Shown here: positions 32,749 to 42,220 of the stretch, piece after piece
Layout of the letters: each line of letters opens with the position of its first letter
Numbering within the stretch: position 1 is the stretch's first letter
Source of the DNA: Halanaerobiales bacterium
Lineage (GTDB): Bacteria > Bacillota > Halanaerobiia > Halanaerobiales > Halanaerobiaceae
Assembly: GCA_016278485.1 (NCBI GenBank)
Contig: JADQBT010000003.1
Coordinates: 62,001 to 126,000 of the forward strand
Length of the DNA: 64,000 nucleotides
Direction: 5' to 3'
Translations under genes and position numbers: made by a program
The notes under the pieces: generated by a model
Seen by the model: the letters and a program-made list of their open reading frames with translations, nothing else
The model's database searches: none
What the model was told of the DNA's origin: nothing

Positions 32749-35074
32749 CTAAATCACCTGCTTTTGTCATTTCCATAAATACTTTTTCATTATAAATTGG
32801 TAGATTGAAAATTTCTATATTAAGTGCATCACTAATTGCATTACCCACAGCAGCAGCTATCCCTACTGTACCATGTTCTGCTATACCCCTAGCGCCAAAT
32901 GGTCCAATCGGTTCAGGTGTTTCAAAGAAATATACTTCCATCTTTGTTTCTGCAACATCTTCTGGAGTAGGTATTTTGAAATCTGTAAAGTTATTATTTC
33001 TCATCTTTCCATCTTCAGCATAGACTAACTCTTCTGTCAATGCGCCTCCTAGTTCCTGCACCATAGCACCAACTAGTTGGTTACGTGCTAACACAGGATT
33101 AATAACTTTACCAGCATCAAGTGCTGTGATTAAATTATGAACTGTAATTTCACCTGTGTTTTTATTAATGGAAAGTACAACTCCCTGAGCACCAAAAGTC
33201 CACTCGGCTGCACAATTCCCCTGGCCTGTTTCTGGATCAGGATGGGTCAGCTCAGGCGGAACATAGGTTCCATAAGCTTGGACAGGTTGGCCTAGTAAGT
33301 AACCATTCCCCCGCATATAACCAAAGCAGACTTCCTCTGTTGTTAATATTTTGTCTGGATCGCTCGACAGGTATAGCTTATTATCAGCATATTCTACCTC
33401 TGTAACAGCAACATCAAAAACAGCTGCTGCATTTGCTTTTAGCTGATCTATTGCTTTTTGTACAGCATCTAAGACAGCCATACCGCCTTTCCAGGAGGTG
33501 GTGCTACCAATAGTTTGCCAACCATAAGGAGAATTATCTGTACTAATATCTTCTTTAATTTTTATCCTCTCCAAAGGCAGCTCTAACCCACCTGCAGCTA
33601 CCTGCCGCATGGCTGTCTTTGTCCCTTGGCCCATCTCAACACCACTTACAGCCAGATCAACAGAACCACTTTCATTAAAGCGTAGCGTCGCTGAAGCTGC
33701 AGAATTAGTTGCCATCACAGGAGATTTCATCATAGCAGCCATGCCTTTACCATATACTAAATTATCAGTTTCTGCTGGTAATTCAATCTCTCCCAGCCTT
33801 TCTGCTACTTTATCAACACATCCTGCTAGATCTCCATTTTCTAATTCAATCTCTTGACCAAGTGCATTAATAGAACCAGGTTTTAGTAAATTTATCTTTC
33901 GTACTTTTAAAGGATCGATTCCTAATTCTTTAGCTATTAAATTAATTTGTCTCTCTTTTGCCCAGTGTACTTCAGGGTGACCATAACCTCTAAACGCCCC
34001 GACTGGCGGATTGTTCGTATATACTCCATAAGCATCTACTTCCATATTATCTATTTCATATGGGCCTGAACTATTATGGCCAGCTGCGGTAACTATATGG
34101 AGTGAGCAACTGCCATAAGCGCCAGAATTAAAATATATCTTCACTTTTTCTCCTAAAATTTTTCCCTCTTTTGAAACAGCTGTTTTTAACTCAACAGCAG
34201 CCCCTCTAGCTATGACTGAACCCGTAAAGGCTTCTTCCCGGCCCAAAGTTAGTTTAACATACTTACCTGGAACAAATCTAGAAATAGCAGCAAGCAATGG
34301 TTCAATTGTAACATCAGATTTTCCACCAAAACCGCCACCAAGATAACCCGCTTTGACTATAATGTTAGCTGGGTCAATAGCAAACATATCTGCAAGACAG
34401 GTTCTCACAAAAAAGGGCGACTGAGTACTAGAATACATCTCCATCTCACTCTCATTAGTCCAGAAGGCAATTGCTCCATGTGGTTCAATCTGAGTATGTG
34501 AACGATGTGGATAAACAAAAGAGTTCTCCAAAACTAGATCGGCTTTTTCAAAAATATCTTCTAACTTTCCTTTTCTTAGTTTATAATGAGAGAAAACATT
34601 TGTTCCTGCTGTAAAGTTTGTCTCACCATGTCTTTTATAATCTTCCTGTTTTTCATGTAAGATAGGACTATCTTCTTTCATTGCTTCTCTAGCATCTGTC
34701 ACGGCAGGTAATATTTCATATTCAACTTTAATTAAATCGACTGCTTCTGCTGCTTTCCATTTATCATCTGCCAACACAGCTGCTACTGGTTCACCCATAA
34801 ATCTTACTTTATCAACAGCAATAGGTTGCTGATCGCCAATATCAATATTAATTACTAAGTCTGCAACATCCTTACCTGTAATTATTGCTTCAATACCTGA
34901 TATTTTTTTTGCCTCACTAATATCAATCGAATTAATGAGGGCATGGCCATGCGGCGATCTTAAGATCACCGCATGGAGCATACCAGGGAAGGTAAGGTCT
35001 GCAACAAATTTAGCTTTGCCACTTGTTTTTTTCCTAGCATCAAGTCTTTCGCTAGGTTGTGGTATTGTTGCCAT
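32741..35074 (-). CDS. xdhA: Xanthine-dehydrogenase-family molybdopterin-binding subunit (second copy)
   Basis: A 777-residue Mo subunit starting MATIPQPSERLDARKK. ATG 35074 is chosen over a 15-codon longer frame because GGGGGT stands before it and the longer frame would overlap the deaminase gene. Moco motif AGYLGGGFGGKSD (about 240-252), and the C-terminal catalytic segment GARGIAEHGT. Four nt after the CodA-like gene, it probably hydroxylates the deaminase product or a related ring. Divergence from the first copy suggests a different substrate. Confidence 0.9.
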   Translation of the reverse strand: MATIPQPSERLDARKKTSGKAKFVADLTFPGMLHAVILRSPHGHALINSIDISEAKKISGIEAIITGKDVADLVINIDIGDQQPIAVDKVRFMGEPVAAVLADDKWKAAEAVDLIKVEYEILPAVTDAREAMKEDSPILHEKQEDYKRHGETNFTAGTNVFSHYKLRKGKLEDIFEKADLVLENSFVYPHRSHTQIEPHGAIAFWTNESEMEMYSSTQSPFFVRTCLADMFAIDPANIIVKAGYLGGGFGGKSDVTIEPLLAAISRFVPGKYVKLTLGREEAFTGSVIARGAAVELKTAVSKEGKILGEKVKIYFNSGAYGSCSLHIVTAAGHNSSGPYEIDNMEVDAYGVYTNNPPVGAFRGYGHPEVHWAKERQINLIAKELGIDPLKVRKINLLKPGSINALGQEIELENGDLAGCVDKVAERLGEIELPAETDNLVYGKGMAAMMKSPVMATNSAASATLRFNESGSVDLAVSGVEMGQGTKTAMRQVAAGGLELPLERIKIKEDISTDNSPYGWQTIGSTTSWKGGMAVLDAVQKAIDQLKANAAAVFDVAVTEVEYADNKLYLSSDPDKILTTEEVCFGYMRGNGYLLGQPVQAYGTYVPPELTHPDPETGQGNCAAEWTFGAQGVVLSINKNTGEITVHNLITALDAGKVINPVLARNQLVGAMVQELGGALTEELVYAEDGKMRNNNFTDFKIPTPEDVAETKMEVYFFETPEPIGPFGARGIAEHGTVGIAAAVGNAISDALNIEIFNLPIYNEKVFMEMTKAGDLVV

Positions 35075-35078
35075 ATTT

Positions 35079-36323
35079 TTACCCCCTAAATAGTTGAGAC
35101 TTTCTACTATTTTGTGCAATTATTTTTCCTTCTTTCATAACATATAGACAATCTGGCTGTAGTCTAATTGCATCTCTGGCAGTATACGCATCTAAAATAA
35201 CCAGATCTGCTCTTGCTCCAACTTTAATACCATAATCACTTAATTTTAAAATTTTCGCAGCATTATAAGTTGGCATATCAAATAGATACTCTATTTCATC
35301 AGGAAGAGTTAGTTGTGCAGCATGTGCTGTCACTAAAGCAACTTCCATAAGGTCACATTGTCCATATGGATAAAATGTATCTTTAACACAATCCTGGCCA
35401 TAACTTACATTAATATTTCTGGCCATCAATTCTTTAACTCTGGTGATACCTCTTCTAATAGGCTGGTTATCCTTTCTACCCTGCAAAACAAGATTTGTCA
35501 CTGGATTTGTTATCATATGAATACCTGCAGCCTTAACTTTATCCATTACATATTCTGCATAATGATCATCATAAGCAGCCAGTGCACAAGTATGGCCAGC
35601 AGTTACTCTACCTTCCCAACCATATTCGATAGTTTTATCTGCTACCATTTCTAGTGTTCGATAAAAAGGATCATCAGTTTCATCAACATGCATATCTATA
35701 TCTGCATCATATTCTTTGGCTATTTCAAAAGCTATCTCTACATGACGCAGACTGTCTGCAGGTGTCTTTTCGTTTGCTGGCATTCCTCCGACAATATCTG
35801 CTCCTTTTTCCATCGCTTCCCACATTAATTCTTCTGTTCCAGGATCCTGAATAATTCCTTCTTGCGGAAAAGATATAATCTCAATATCCATAATATCCTG
35901 ATATTTTTCTCTCGTTTTGATTAAGCCTTCCAATGGTAGCAGACCACCAATCGTATCTACATCGACATGGGTCCGCATTCTTGTTGTTCCATTTTTAACT
36001 CCCATTTCAATGGCTTTACCTGCTCTCTCAACAATATCATCAATAGTATAATTCTTCTTTTTATCCCAGATGATTTCAATTGCTTCCTTAAGCGTCCCTG
36101 ACTCATTTGCACGCACAACATCATCTATCATAGTCTTATCAAGATGAATATGCGGATCAATAAAAGCCGGGCTAACAAGCTTACCTGTTGCATCAATTAC
36201 TTTAGTTTGCTTATCGGATTCAATTTCCTCTGCTAACTCAATAATTTTTCCATCTTTAACTTTTATATCCCATTTCTGATAGTTTTTTTCTCGCAATAAA
36301 CAGTTCTTCAACAATAGCTCCAT
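35079..36323 (-). CDS. CodA-like cytosine deaminase-family amidohydrolase
   Basis: A 414-residue metal-dependent hydrolase of the cytosine/isoguanine deaminase group. Metal ligands and catalytic positions match E. coli CodA: His58 and His60 (DPHIHLDK), His212 with DETDD, His244 (TAGHT) and Asp311. The residue after this Asp is Cys312; in CodA it is Asp314, a substrate-preference position, and the preceding His is Gln. NLVLQGRKDNQPIRRGITRV is strongly CodA-like. It likely deaminates a pyrimidine or similar ring, but the changed pocket means cytosine is not assured. Between the transporter and the second Mo hydroxylase. Confidence 0.85.
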   Translation of the reverse strand: MELLLKNCLLREKNYQKWDIKVKDGKIIELAEEIESDKQTKVIDATGKLVSPAFIDPHIHLDKTMIDDVVRANESGTLKEAIEIIWDKKKNYTIDDIVERAGKAIEMGVKNGTTRMRTHVDVDTIGGLLPLEGLIKTREKYQDIMDIEIISFPQEGIIQDPGTEELMWEAMEKGADIVGGMPANEKTPADSLRHVEIAFEIAKEYDADIDMHVDETDDPFYRTLEMVADKTIEYGWEGRVTAGHTCALAAYDDHYAEYVMDKVKAAGIHMITNPVTNLVLQGRKDNQPIRRGITRVKELMARNINVSYGQDCVKDTFYPYGQCDLMEVALVTAHAAQLTLPDEIEYLFDMPTYNAAKILKLSDYGIKVGARADLVILDAYTARDAIRLQPDCLYVMKEGKIIAQNSRKSQLFRG

Positions 36324-36348
36324 AGTGTAAACCTCCTGAGGTCAAAAT

Positions 36349-37668
36349 TTATATATTTTTGTCAATTTTTATCGGCATCTGTGGATTGTCCATGTTATTA
36401 AATATATTTTGTACAATTGGCATAAATACTGCTGCACCAATAATACCATTTAACGGTGCAATACCAATACCTGCTCTATTACCTAAATAAGCAGCTAAAG
36501 TTCCTATCAGATAAGCGATAACAGCTGCCCAGCGTACTTGGGGGAATTCTACCTCATCAAGACGTGGTAACTTTCCTTTCCAGACAAAGAAGTAATCTCC
36601 TAAAATTACCCCACCAAGTGGTGGAATGAAAATACCTAACATAGTCAACCAGGAAATCAAATAATTATATATACCTGTTACAGCCAGTAATGTTGCAATT
36701 ATTACTCCACCAACAACAAAAGGTTTTTTGTTATTAACATTAAACAGTTCTGCACCAGCCACTCCAAAAGCATAAGCTGCATTATCATTAGTTGTCCAGA
36801 GATTAAGAGCCATTAAAATTACGCCCCAGAAAATGAGTCCCATTTTATAAAGAATCATCGCAAAATCGCCTTCTTGATAAGTTGCTGCACCAATAGCACC
36901 AAAGAATAACATAAGACCATTACCAATTAAAAATGCAATTAAAGCAGCCCAGAAAGCAGTTTTAGCATTTTTAGCAAAGCGTGTCCAGTTCGGAGCTTGA
37001 GTACCACCACTAGCAAAGGTCCCAACTATAACAGTTATAGCAGTTGCGATTGTCATTGTACCCGTTGGTTTAATTAAGGATAACTGACTCCAGCCACCAA
37101 CGTGCCCAACAGATTTAAAGGTAATCCAAGTACCAAGTATTAAGATCATTGGCACTGCGATATAACTTAAAATTTCCATGCCTTTGTAACCAAAATACGC
37201 GGTAATTCCCATTAATATACTCCAAAAAATCATAAGTGGAATAATATACTCTTCCCAGCCTACTGCCTGCGCAAAAAGATGAGCCATAGTAGCTGCTGTT
37301 ACACCATACCAACCAATTTGCGTACCACCTAAAATAATATCCGCCCATTTTGCACCAGCTTTACCAAGTGTATAACGACTCAACAAAACGGTTGTTAATC
37401 CAGTTCGAGCACCAATTACAGATAATAAGGCCACATAAAGTCCAAGGATTAAACTACCACCAGCCAAGACTAGGAAAAAATCAGGCCAAAAAGTAAAGGA
37501 AGCTCCTACTTCAGCCCCAGCCAGCATTGTCGGTCCAAAAAAAGTAAATCCTAAAAGTACTGCACTGATTGAAAAAATACTAACTCTTGCACTTTTGGGT
37601 ACATGTTCAAGCGGGTAATCATGGTCAAATCCCAATTTCTCTTCTACTACATTTTTATTTTCGCTCAT
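36349..37668 (-). CDS. NCS1-family nucleobase transporter (CodB-like)
   Basis: A 439-residue membrane protein with about 12 helices of the nucleobase-cation-symport-1 family. Recognisable parts are FTFFGPTMLAGAEVGASF near 41-58, GGTQIGWYGVTAATMAHLFAQAVG (about 114-137), NWTRFAKNAK and ALNLWTTNDNAAYAFGVAGAELF. These match the cytosine permease (CodB) branch. It lies 25 nt upstream of the CodA-like gene, giving a codB-codA-like pair followed by a Mo hydroxylase. Probably H+- or Na+-coupled. Confidence 0.9.
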   Translation of the reverse strand: MSENKNVVEEKLGFDHDYPLEHVPKSARVSIFSISAVLLGFTFFGPTMLAGAEVGASFTFWPDFFLVLAGGSLILGLYVALLSVIGARTGLTTVLLSRYTLGKAGAKWADIILGGTQIGWYGVTAATMAHLFAQAVGWEEYIIPLMIFWSILMGITAYFGYKGMEILSYIAVPMILILGTWITFKSVGHVGGWSQLSLIKPTGTMTIATAITVIVGTFASGGTQAPNWTRFAKNAKTAFWAALIAFLIGNGLMLFFGAIGAATYQEGDFAMILYKMGLIFWGVILMALNLWTTNDNAAYAFGVAGAELFNVNNKKPFVVGGVIIATLLAVTGIYNYLISWLTMLGIFIPPLGGVILGDYFFVWKGKLPRLDEVEFPQVRWAAVIAYLIGTLAAYLGNRAGIGIAPLNGIIGAAVFMPIVQNIFNNMDNPQMPIKIDKNI

Positions 37669-37958
37669 TTAAATACCTCCTGTTAGTTGTCTTCTAAAGT
37701 TTTCCTGTTTAGCAATGGAAATGACAATTTACTTTCTCCTCTTGGAATCACTTCCTCTCTTTAGCAAGAAAATTGATATTAATTTCATATTATGAATTTT
37801 GCATTATCTATTATGAATAATTCTTTAAAGATTTTAAGATTCCTGCTAAATTAGACTATAATAGTTTACAAATTTTTAATATTTTCATTATTTAGTTTAT
37901 ACAAAGAACAAAAAAACCCACCATCTCTGGCAGGTTAATTAGTTAATTTATCTCTTTT
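37669..37958 (-). promoter_or_regulatory. Intergenic region upstream of the codB-like operon, with IclR-gene terminator
   Basis: 290 nt. At 37915-37936 a 9-bp stem with two G-U pairs and a U-run (37908-37916 on the minus strand) ends the IclR gene. Further down, the motif TTCATAAT (minus strand) occurs twice about 23 nt apart around 37792-37825, a possible operator or weak promoter for the transporter operon. No gene is visible. Confidence 0.55.
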
Positions 37959-38729
37959 TTAGTATGATTTACCACTTAATGCTGCACCTATTTGGTTTGC
38001 CTTAGACAAAACTAATTTTTCTATATCTTCCATTTTATCATCTGTAAGTCTCATTGCTGGCCCAACGATAGACATAGTTGCTATTACTTGCCCATCTTTA
38101 TTAAAGATGGGAACTCCAAAAGCATTAATCAACTCTTCAAACTCCTCTTTATCTTCTGTAAAACCTCTTTCTTTACTTTTTTTCAATTGAGCAATTAGTT
38201 GATCTACATCAGTAATTGTGTTTCGCAAATAACTTTTCATCCCTGAATATTTTAATATTTCACGTACTTTTTCTTCAGGCATGTAAGCTAAAAAAGCTTT
38301 TCCAGCAGCTGTACAATGTAAAGGTACTCTGCGGCCAATCATTAAATATGCTTTTAACATCTTATCTGACTCTTCACCCAAGATACAGACTGCCTGTTCT
38401 TCCTCTCTAACAAAAATATTAGTAGTTTCTCCTGTTTCTTCAGAGAGTTCTTTAAGCAATGGGTAGGCCCGCAAAAAATAGTTTTTTGCTTCTCTATATT
38501 TTAACCAGACATTAAATAATTCTGGACCAATATCATATTTCTTAGAAGAAGAATTTTGGCTTACAAAACCCTCCATATTAAGTGTTTTTAACATATGATG
38601 AATAGTACTCTGATTATAACCAAATTCTTGTTCTAACTCAACGATTGATACTTCCTCATCTGCTACAGTAATATATTTTAATATTTTAAGACTTTTTTGT
38701 ACAGATTTAATAATTCCATTTTTGGCCAA
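37959..38729 (-). CDS. IclR-family transcriptional regulator
   Basis: A 256-residue regulator: N-terminal winged helix-turn-helix (about 8-70; VQKSLKILKYITVADEEVSIVELEQEFG, NQSTIHHMLKTL) and a C-terminal effector-binding IclR domain (about 80-250; LHCTAAGKAFLAYMPEEKV). IclR proteins sense small organic acids or ring-cleavage products. It is located between the EI gene and the codB-like operon on the same strand, with a terminator after it, so it could control the downstream deaminase/hydroxylase operon. Target is inference. Confidence 0.9.
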   Translation of the reverse strand: MAKNGIIKSVQKSLKILKYITVADEEVSIVELEQEFGYNQSTIHHMLKTLNMEGFVSQNSSSKKYDIGPELFNVWLKYREAKNYFLRAYPLLKELSEETGETTNIFVREEEQAVCILGEESDKMLKAYLMIGRRVPLHCTAAGKAFLAYMPEEKVREILKYSGMKSYLRNTITDVDQLIAQLKKSKERGFTEDKEEFEELINAFGVPIFNKDGQVIATMSIVGPAMRLTDDKMEDIEKLVLSKANQIGAALSGKSY

Positions 38730-38777
38730 ATTGATTACCTACTTTCTGATTTTTTTAGACAGTAAGTATATTCTATC

Positions 38778-40484
38778 TTATTTGGCAACCATTTGTAAAT
38801 ACTCTTTTACTTCTTTAATAGTTTTACACCTTAAAACATGGTGCATTACTCCAACCGCTTCATCTCGAGTCCATTTTGTTAGCAACTCTTTAACCTTCAG
38901 GATAGAAAAAGCGCTCATGCTAAATTCGTCTAAACCAGCACCAAGTAAAAACGGCAACAACAATTCATCAGCTGCTGCTTCTCCACACATTCCTACCCAG
39001 ATACCCTGCCGATGTCCGGACTCAATTGTTTGTCTTATTAACCTCAGTACTGCCGGATGGTATGGAGTATGCATTTTGCTGATTTTCTCATTAGTACGAT
39101 CAACTGCTACTGTATATTGTATTAGATCATTTGTCCCTATACTAAAAAAATCAACCTCTTCTGCCAGTAAATCAGCTATTACCACTGCTGCTGGAACTTC
39201 AATCATAATCCCAACTTTCATATTTTTAGCAAAGGATACTTTTTCTTTATCAAGCTCAGCTCTCACTTCATTTAGTATTTTTTTAGCAGCTTGAAGTTCA
39301 CTCAGACTAGAAATCATCGGAAACATTATCTTTAGATTACCATATTGACTAGCACGAAGTATAGCCCTCAGCTGTGTCTTAAAAATATCCTTTTTATCAA
39401 GTGTCATCCGAATAGCTCTATAGCCAAGAAATGGATTCATCTCTACAGGTAGATCTAAGTAAGGCAAGTCTTTATCTCCACCAATATCTAATGTCCTTAC
39501 TAGAACAGGCTTGTCCATATATAACTCTGCTACTTCTTTATAAACATTATATTGTTCTTCTTCTGTAGGTAGGCTTTGCCTATTCATATATAAAAATTCA
39601 GTCCGGAAAAGTCCTATTCCTTCTCCTCCATTTTTAATAACACTTTTTGCATCTGCTATATTCCCGATGTTACCAACAACTTCTACCTTTTCTCCAGTAG
39701 CAGTCTGAGCTTTTTGATTAAGATATTTTTCTAACTTTTTTTCTGCAACCTGCTGTTTTTGTAACTTATCTTGATAATTATTTAATATTTTTTGAGTAGG
39801 ATCAATTAATACTTTACCCTCATCTCCATCAACTATCACTTTCTGACCAGAGCTAAGTTCTTGATAGTTTGCACCTAATCCAACTATAGCCGGAATCCCC
39901 AAAGAACGGGCCATAATTGCTGTATGAGAAGTCCGCGAACCATCTCTAGTTAGAAACGCTTTTACTTTATCTGTATCAATCTGAGCTGTATCAGAAGGAG
40001 TTAAATCTTCAGCTGCTAGAATTACCTCTTCTGTTAGTTTTTCTAATCGATTGTTTTTACCCAGCAAAATTTTTAGCACTCTTTCACCTACGTCTTTAAT
40101 ATCAACTGCTCTGGCCTGCATATATTCGTCTTCCATATTAGTAAAAATTTGTGAATACTCATCAACCGCTTTAGCAACAGCTGATTCTGCATTCATCTTT
40201 TCTATCTCGATCTTCTGTTCAACACTCTTTTTTAGTTCAGGATCATTTAATATAGAAAGATGGGCTGCAAATATATCCGCTTCACCCTTACCAAATTTTT
40301 CAGCGGTTTTTTTCTTTACTTCTTTAAGCTCAGTTTCAGCTTTCAGTAGGGCTTTTTCTAATTTGTTAATTTCTTGACTAACATCAACGTTTTTTATTTT
40401 TTCATCACTTATTTCAATTTTCTCTGAAGACCTTATCATTAATTTTCCCATTGCAATACCCGGTGATGCAGCTATTCCTAGCAT
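38778..40484 (-). CDS. ptsI: PTS enzyme I
   Basis: A 568-residue phosphoenolpyruvate-protein phosphotransferase. The phosphohistidine is His187 in DGSRTSHTAIMARSLGIPA; the PEP-binding C-terminal domain has GEGIGLFRTEFLYM (about 292-305) and the catalytic GMCGEAAAD near 505-513. It transfers phosphate from PEP to HPr in the cytosol. Placed 2 nt after the HPr gene within a sugar-specific operon, suggesting a dedicated PTS rather than only a general ptsHI locus. Confidence 0.96.
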   Translation of the reverse strand: MLGIAASPGIAMGKLMIRSSEKIEISDEKIKNVDVSQEINKLEKALLKAETELKEVKKKTAEKFGKGEADIFAAHLSILNDPELKKSVEQKIEIEKMNAESAVAKAVDEYSQIFTNMEDEYMQARAVDIKDVGERVLKILLGKNNRLEKLTEEVILAAEDLTPSDTAQIDTDKVKAFLTRDGSRTSHTAIMARSLGIPAIVGLGANYQELSSGQKVIVDGDEGKVLIDPTQKILNNYQDKLQKQQVAEKKLEKYLNQKAQTATGEKVEVVGNIGNIADAKSVIKNGGEGIGLFRTEFLYMNRQSLPTEEEQYNVYKEVAELYMDKPVLVRTLDIGGDKDLPYLDLPVEMNPFLGYRAIRMTLDKKDIFKTQLRAILRASQYGNLKIMFPMISSLSELQAAKKILNEVRAELDKEKVSFAKNMKVGIMIEVPAAVVIADLLAEEVDFFSIGTNDLIQYTVAVDRTNEKISKMHTPYHPAVLRLIRQTIESGHRQGIWVGMCGEAAADELLLPFLLGAGLDEFSMSAFSILKVKELLTKWTRDEAVGVMHHVLRCKTIKEVKEYLQMVAK

Positions 40485-40486
40485 AA

Positions 40487-40756
40487 TTATTCCTCCTCAG
40501 CTATAAAGTCATTTTCTATAAAATCAACCAGATCTATAACTGCTTTTTCGGCATCATCACCTTCAGCCCTTATAATAATCTCCGTACCTTTTTTGGCACC
40601 AAGGCTCATAACACCCATAATAGATTTTCCATTTACTATTTTCTCATCTAACAATAATTCAATCCTTGCTTGATACTGGCTTGCTTTATGAACAAAGATA
40701 GAAGCTGGTCTTGCATGGAGGCCTGTCTTATTGTTAATAATAACATTTTTTTTCAT
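40487..40756 (-). CDS. ptsH: PTS phosphocarrier HPr
   Basis: An 89-residue HPr with the EI-phosphorylated His14 (TGLHARPAS) and a regulatory Ser45 in GKSIMGVMSL, equivalent to Ser46 of Bacillus HPr. That residue implies HPr kinase control of carbon catabolite repression. It relays phosphate to the IIA protein encoded upstream at 41702-42199. Confidence 0.96.
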   Translation of the reverse strand: MKKNVIINNKTGLHARPASIFVHKASQYQARIELLLDEKIVNGKSIMGVMSLGAKKGTEIIIRAEGDDAEKAVIDLVDFIENDFIAEEE

Positions 40757-40770
40757 TATAAAACCCCTTT

Positions 40771-41685
40771 TTAGCTAGTTTTTGCAATTTGATTAACAAT
40801 CATTTCACAGATGCGATGTGTTTCAAATGCATCTTCACTAATCTGTCCTTTTATTTTATTATCTCTTGCTAGTTCAATAAAATTACTTATTATATTATGA
40901 AAACCTCGGTTATAAAGCATTGGCTGCCAGGCTTCTGCTCTCTTTTTTGAAATTTGATCATCCTTATAATATTCTATCTCGGTTAACTCCCGGACAATTT
41001 TCTTTTCTTTAAAACCCATTACTTCGACCTGTTCTTCTGTAATACCACTATCTCGATTCATAATGCCAATTGCCACTCTTCCTTGTTGGCGTAAAGTAAG
41101 CATAATTCTTTTTAAAAAATTATCCTCTAATATATAATCAATTTCAAAATCAAAATTTTCTTTAAAATCACCCAAATAACGAATCGTATCAACAACATGA
41201 ATAAAGTCATCAAAAACTACTTCTCGGATTGAACCAGGGGTAAAAGTACGGTTTTTTTCCATTAAAATAAAATTTTTATTTTTTGTTTCTTTTAATTCCT
41301 GGTACATAGGCACAAAACGCCGATTAAAACCTACCATCAAATTCCGCTTATTTTTTTCAGCCAATTTTACTAGGTGTTTCACTTCATGCAGATGGTAGGC
41401 AACGGGTTTATCAACATATACATGAATCTTATTTTCTAATAGTCTTTCAACAATTTTAAAATGGGCGACTGTAGCAGCATTCACGAAAACTGCCTCAACT
41501 CCACTTGCAATTAAATCATCCAGATCTGTTAGCAGATGCCCAGTTTTATATTTCCGACCTAATGTATTAAGAACAGATTCATTCCTAGTGGCCAGAACCA
41601 ACTCTATGTCTGCTCTAACACCTAAAACAGGAAGATATGCCTTTTGAGCTATATTGCCAAGTCCAATTACACCTATTTTCATCAA
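40771..41685 (-). CDS. Gfo/Idh/MocA-family oxidoreductase
   Basis: A 304-residue NAD(P)-dependent dehydrogenase: Rossmann fold with GVIGLGNIAQKAYLPVL (about 5-21), the VYVDKPVAYHL motif containing the catalytic Lys of the EKP type (about 91-101), and a C-terminal alpha/beta domain. Its location between IIA and HPr genes suggests it converts the imported sugar phosphate or a derivative, for example an oxidation step in aminosugar or uronate metabolism. Substrate unknown. Confidence 0.88.
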   Translation of the reverse strand: MMKIGVIGLGNIAQKAYLPVLGVRADIELVLATRNESVLNTLGRKYKTGHLLTDLDDLIASGVEAVFVNAATVAHFKIVERLLENKIHVYVDKPVAYHLHEVKHLVKLAEKNKRNLMVGFNRRFVPMYQELKETKNKNFILMEKNRTFTPGSIREVVFDDFIHVVDTIRYLGDFKENFDFEIDYILEDNFLKRIMLTLRQQGRVAIGIMNRDSGITEEQVEVMGFKEKKIVRELTEIEYYKDDQISKKRAEAWQPMLYNRGFHNIISNFIELARDNKIKGQISEDAFETHRICEMIVNQIAKTS

Positions 41686-41701
41686 AAATCACCTGCTACT
41701 A

Positions 41702-42199
41702 TTATTTTTTTATAATTACCTCTAAAACATCTTCTCCAGCCATTATTGGACCATTTGCATGAAATTTGATTTTCTCAACACTTTTCATGTTTGTAATTAC
41801 CACTGGAGAAATTTTCGATTTTCCTCGCTTAGCAATTAGTTGCCAATCGATTTCAATTAACTTATCCCCTACTTGAATCTTTTCTCCTTCTTCTACCAAA
41901 GCTTTAAAACCAGCACCAGCTAATTCAACTGTATCTATTCCTAAATGAATCAATACTTCCAATCCTTCCGGAGTTTTTATACCTAAAGCATGATGAGTTG
42001 AAAACAATTGAATTATTTCACCCTGCACAGGGGCTTGTAAGTACTCATCAGTAGGTTCAATGGCAAATCCGTCTCCCACCATTTTTTGAGAAAAAACTGG
42101 ATCTGGTGTTTCTTCAATAGGAATAATTGTTCCATTAAAAGGTGATTTAATAATTATAGAATTTGTTTTTTCATCTCCAAAATTGAATAAATTAAACAT
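41702..42199 (-). CDS. PTS glucose-type IIA component
   Basis: A 165-residue IIA-Glc/Crr-family protein. The phosphorylated His85 is in LEVLIHLGIDTVEL, paired with His69/His70 (STHHALGI). The final segments GPIMAGEDVLEVI are typical. It passes phosphate from HPr to the IIB domain of the IICB transporter, which lacks a IIA domain of its own. Confidence 0.94.
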   Translation of the reverse strand: MFNLFNFGDEKTNSIIIKSPFNGTIIPIEETPDPVFSQKMVGDGFAIEPTDEYLQAPVQGEIIQLFSTHHALGIKTPEGLEVLIHLGIDTVELAGAGFKALVEEGEKIQVGDKLIEIDWQLIAKRGKSKISPVVITNMKSVEKIKFHANGPIMAGEDVLEVIIKK

Positions 42200-42220
42200 A
42201 AGATCATCTCCTCATTGTTA

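Noticed and set aside
5779-35074. The two molybdenum hydroxylase sets as a recent duplication
   Set aside because: Gene order and protein sequences differ substantially between the sets, pointing to separate origins or old divergence.
38722-39294. 190-codon plus-strand open frame opposite ptsI
   Set aside because: It is antisense to the conserved ptsI frame, has no ribosome site and no recognisable domain; a shadow frame.
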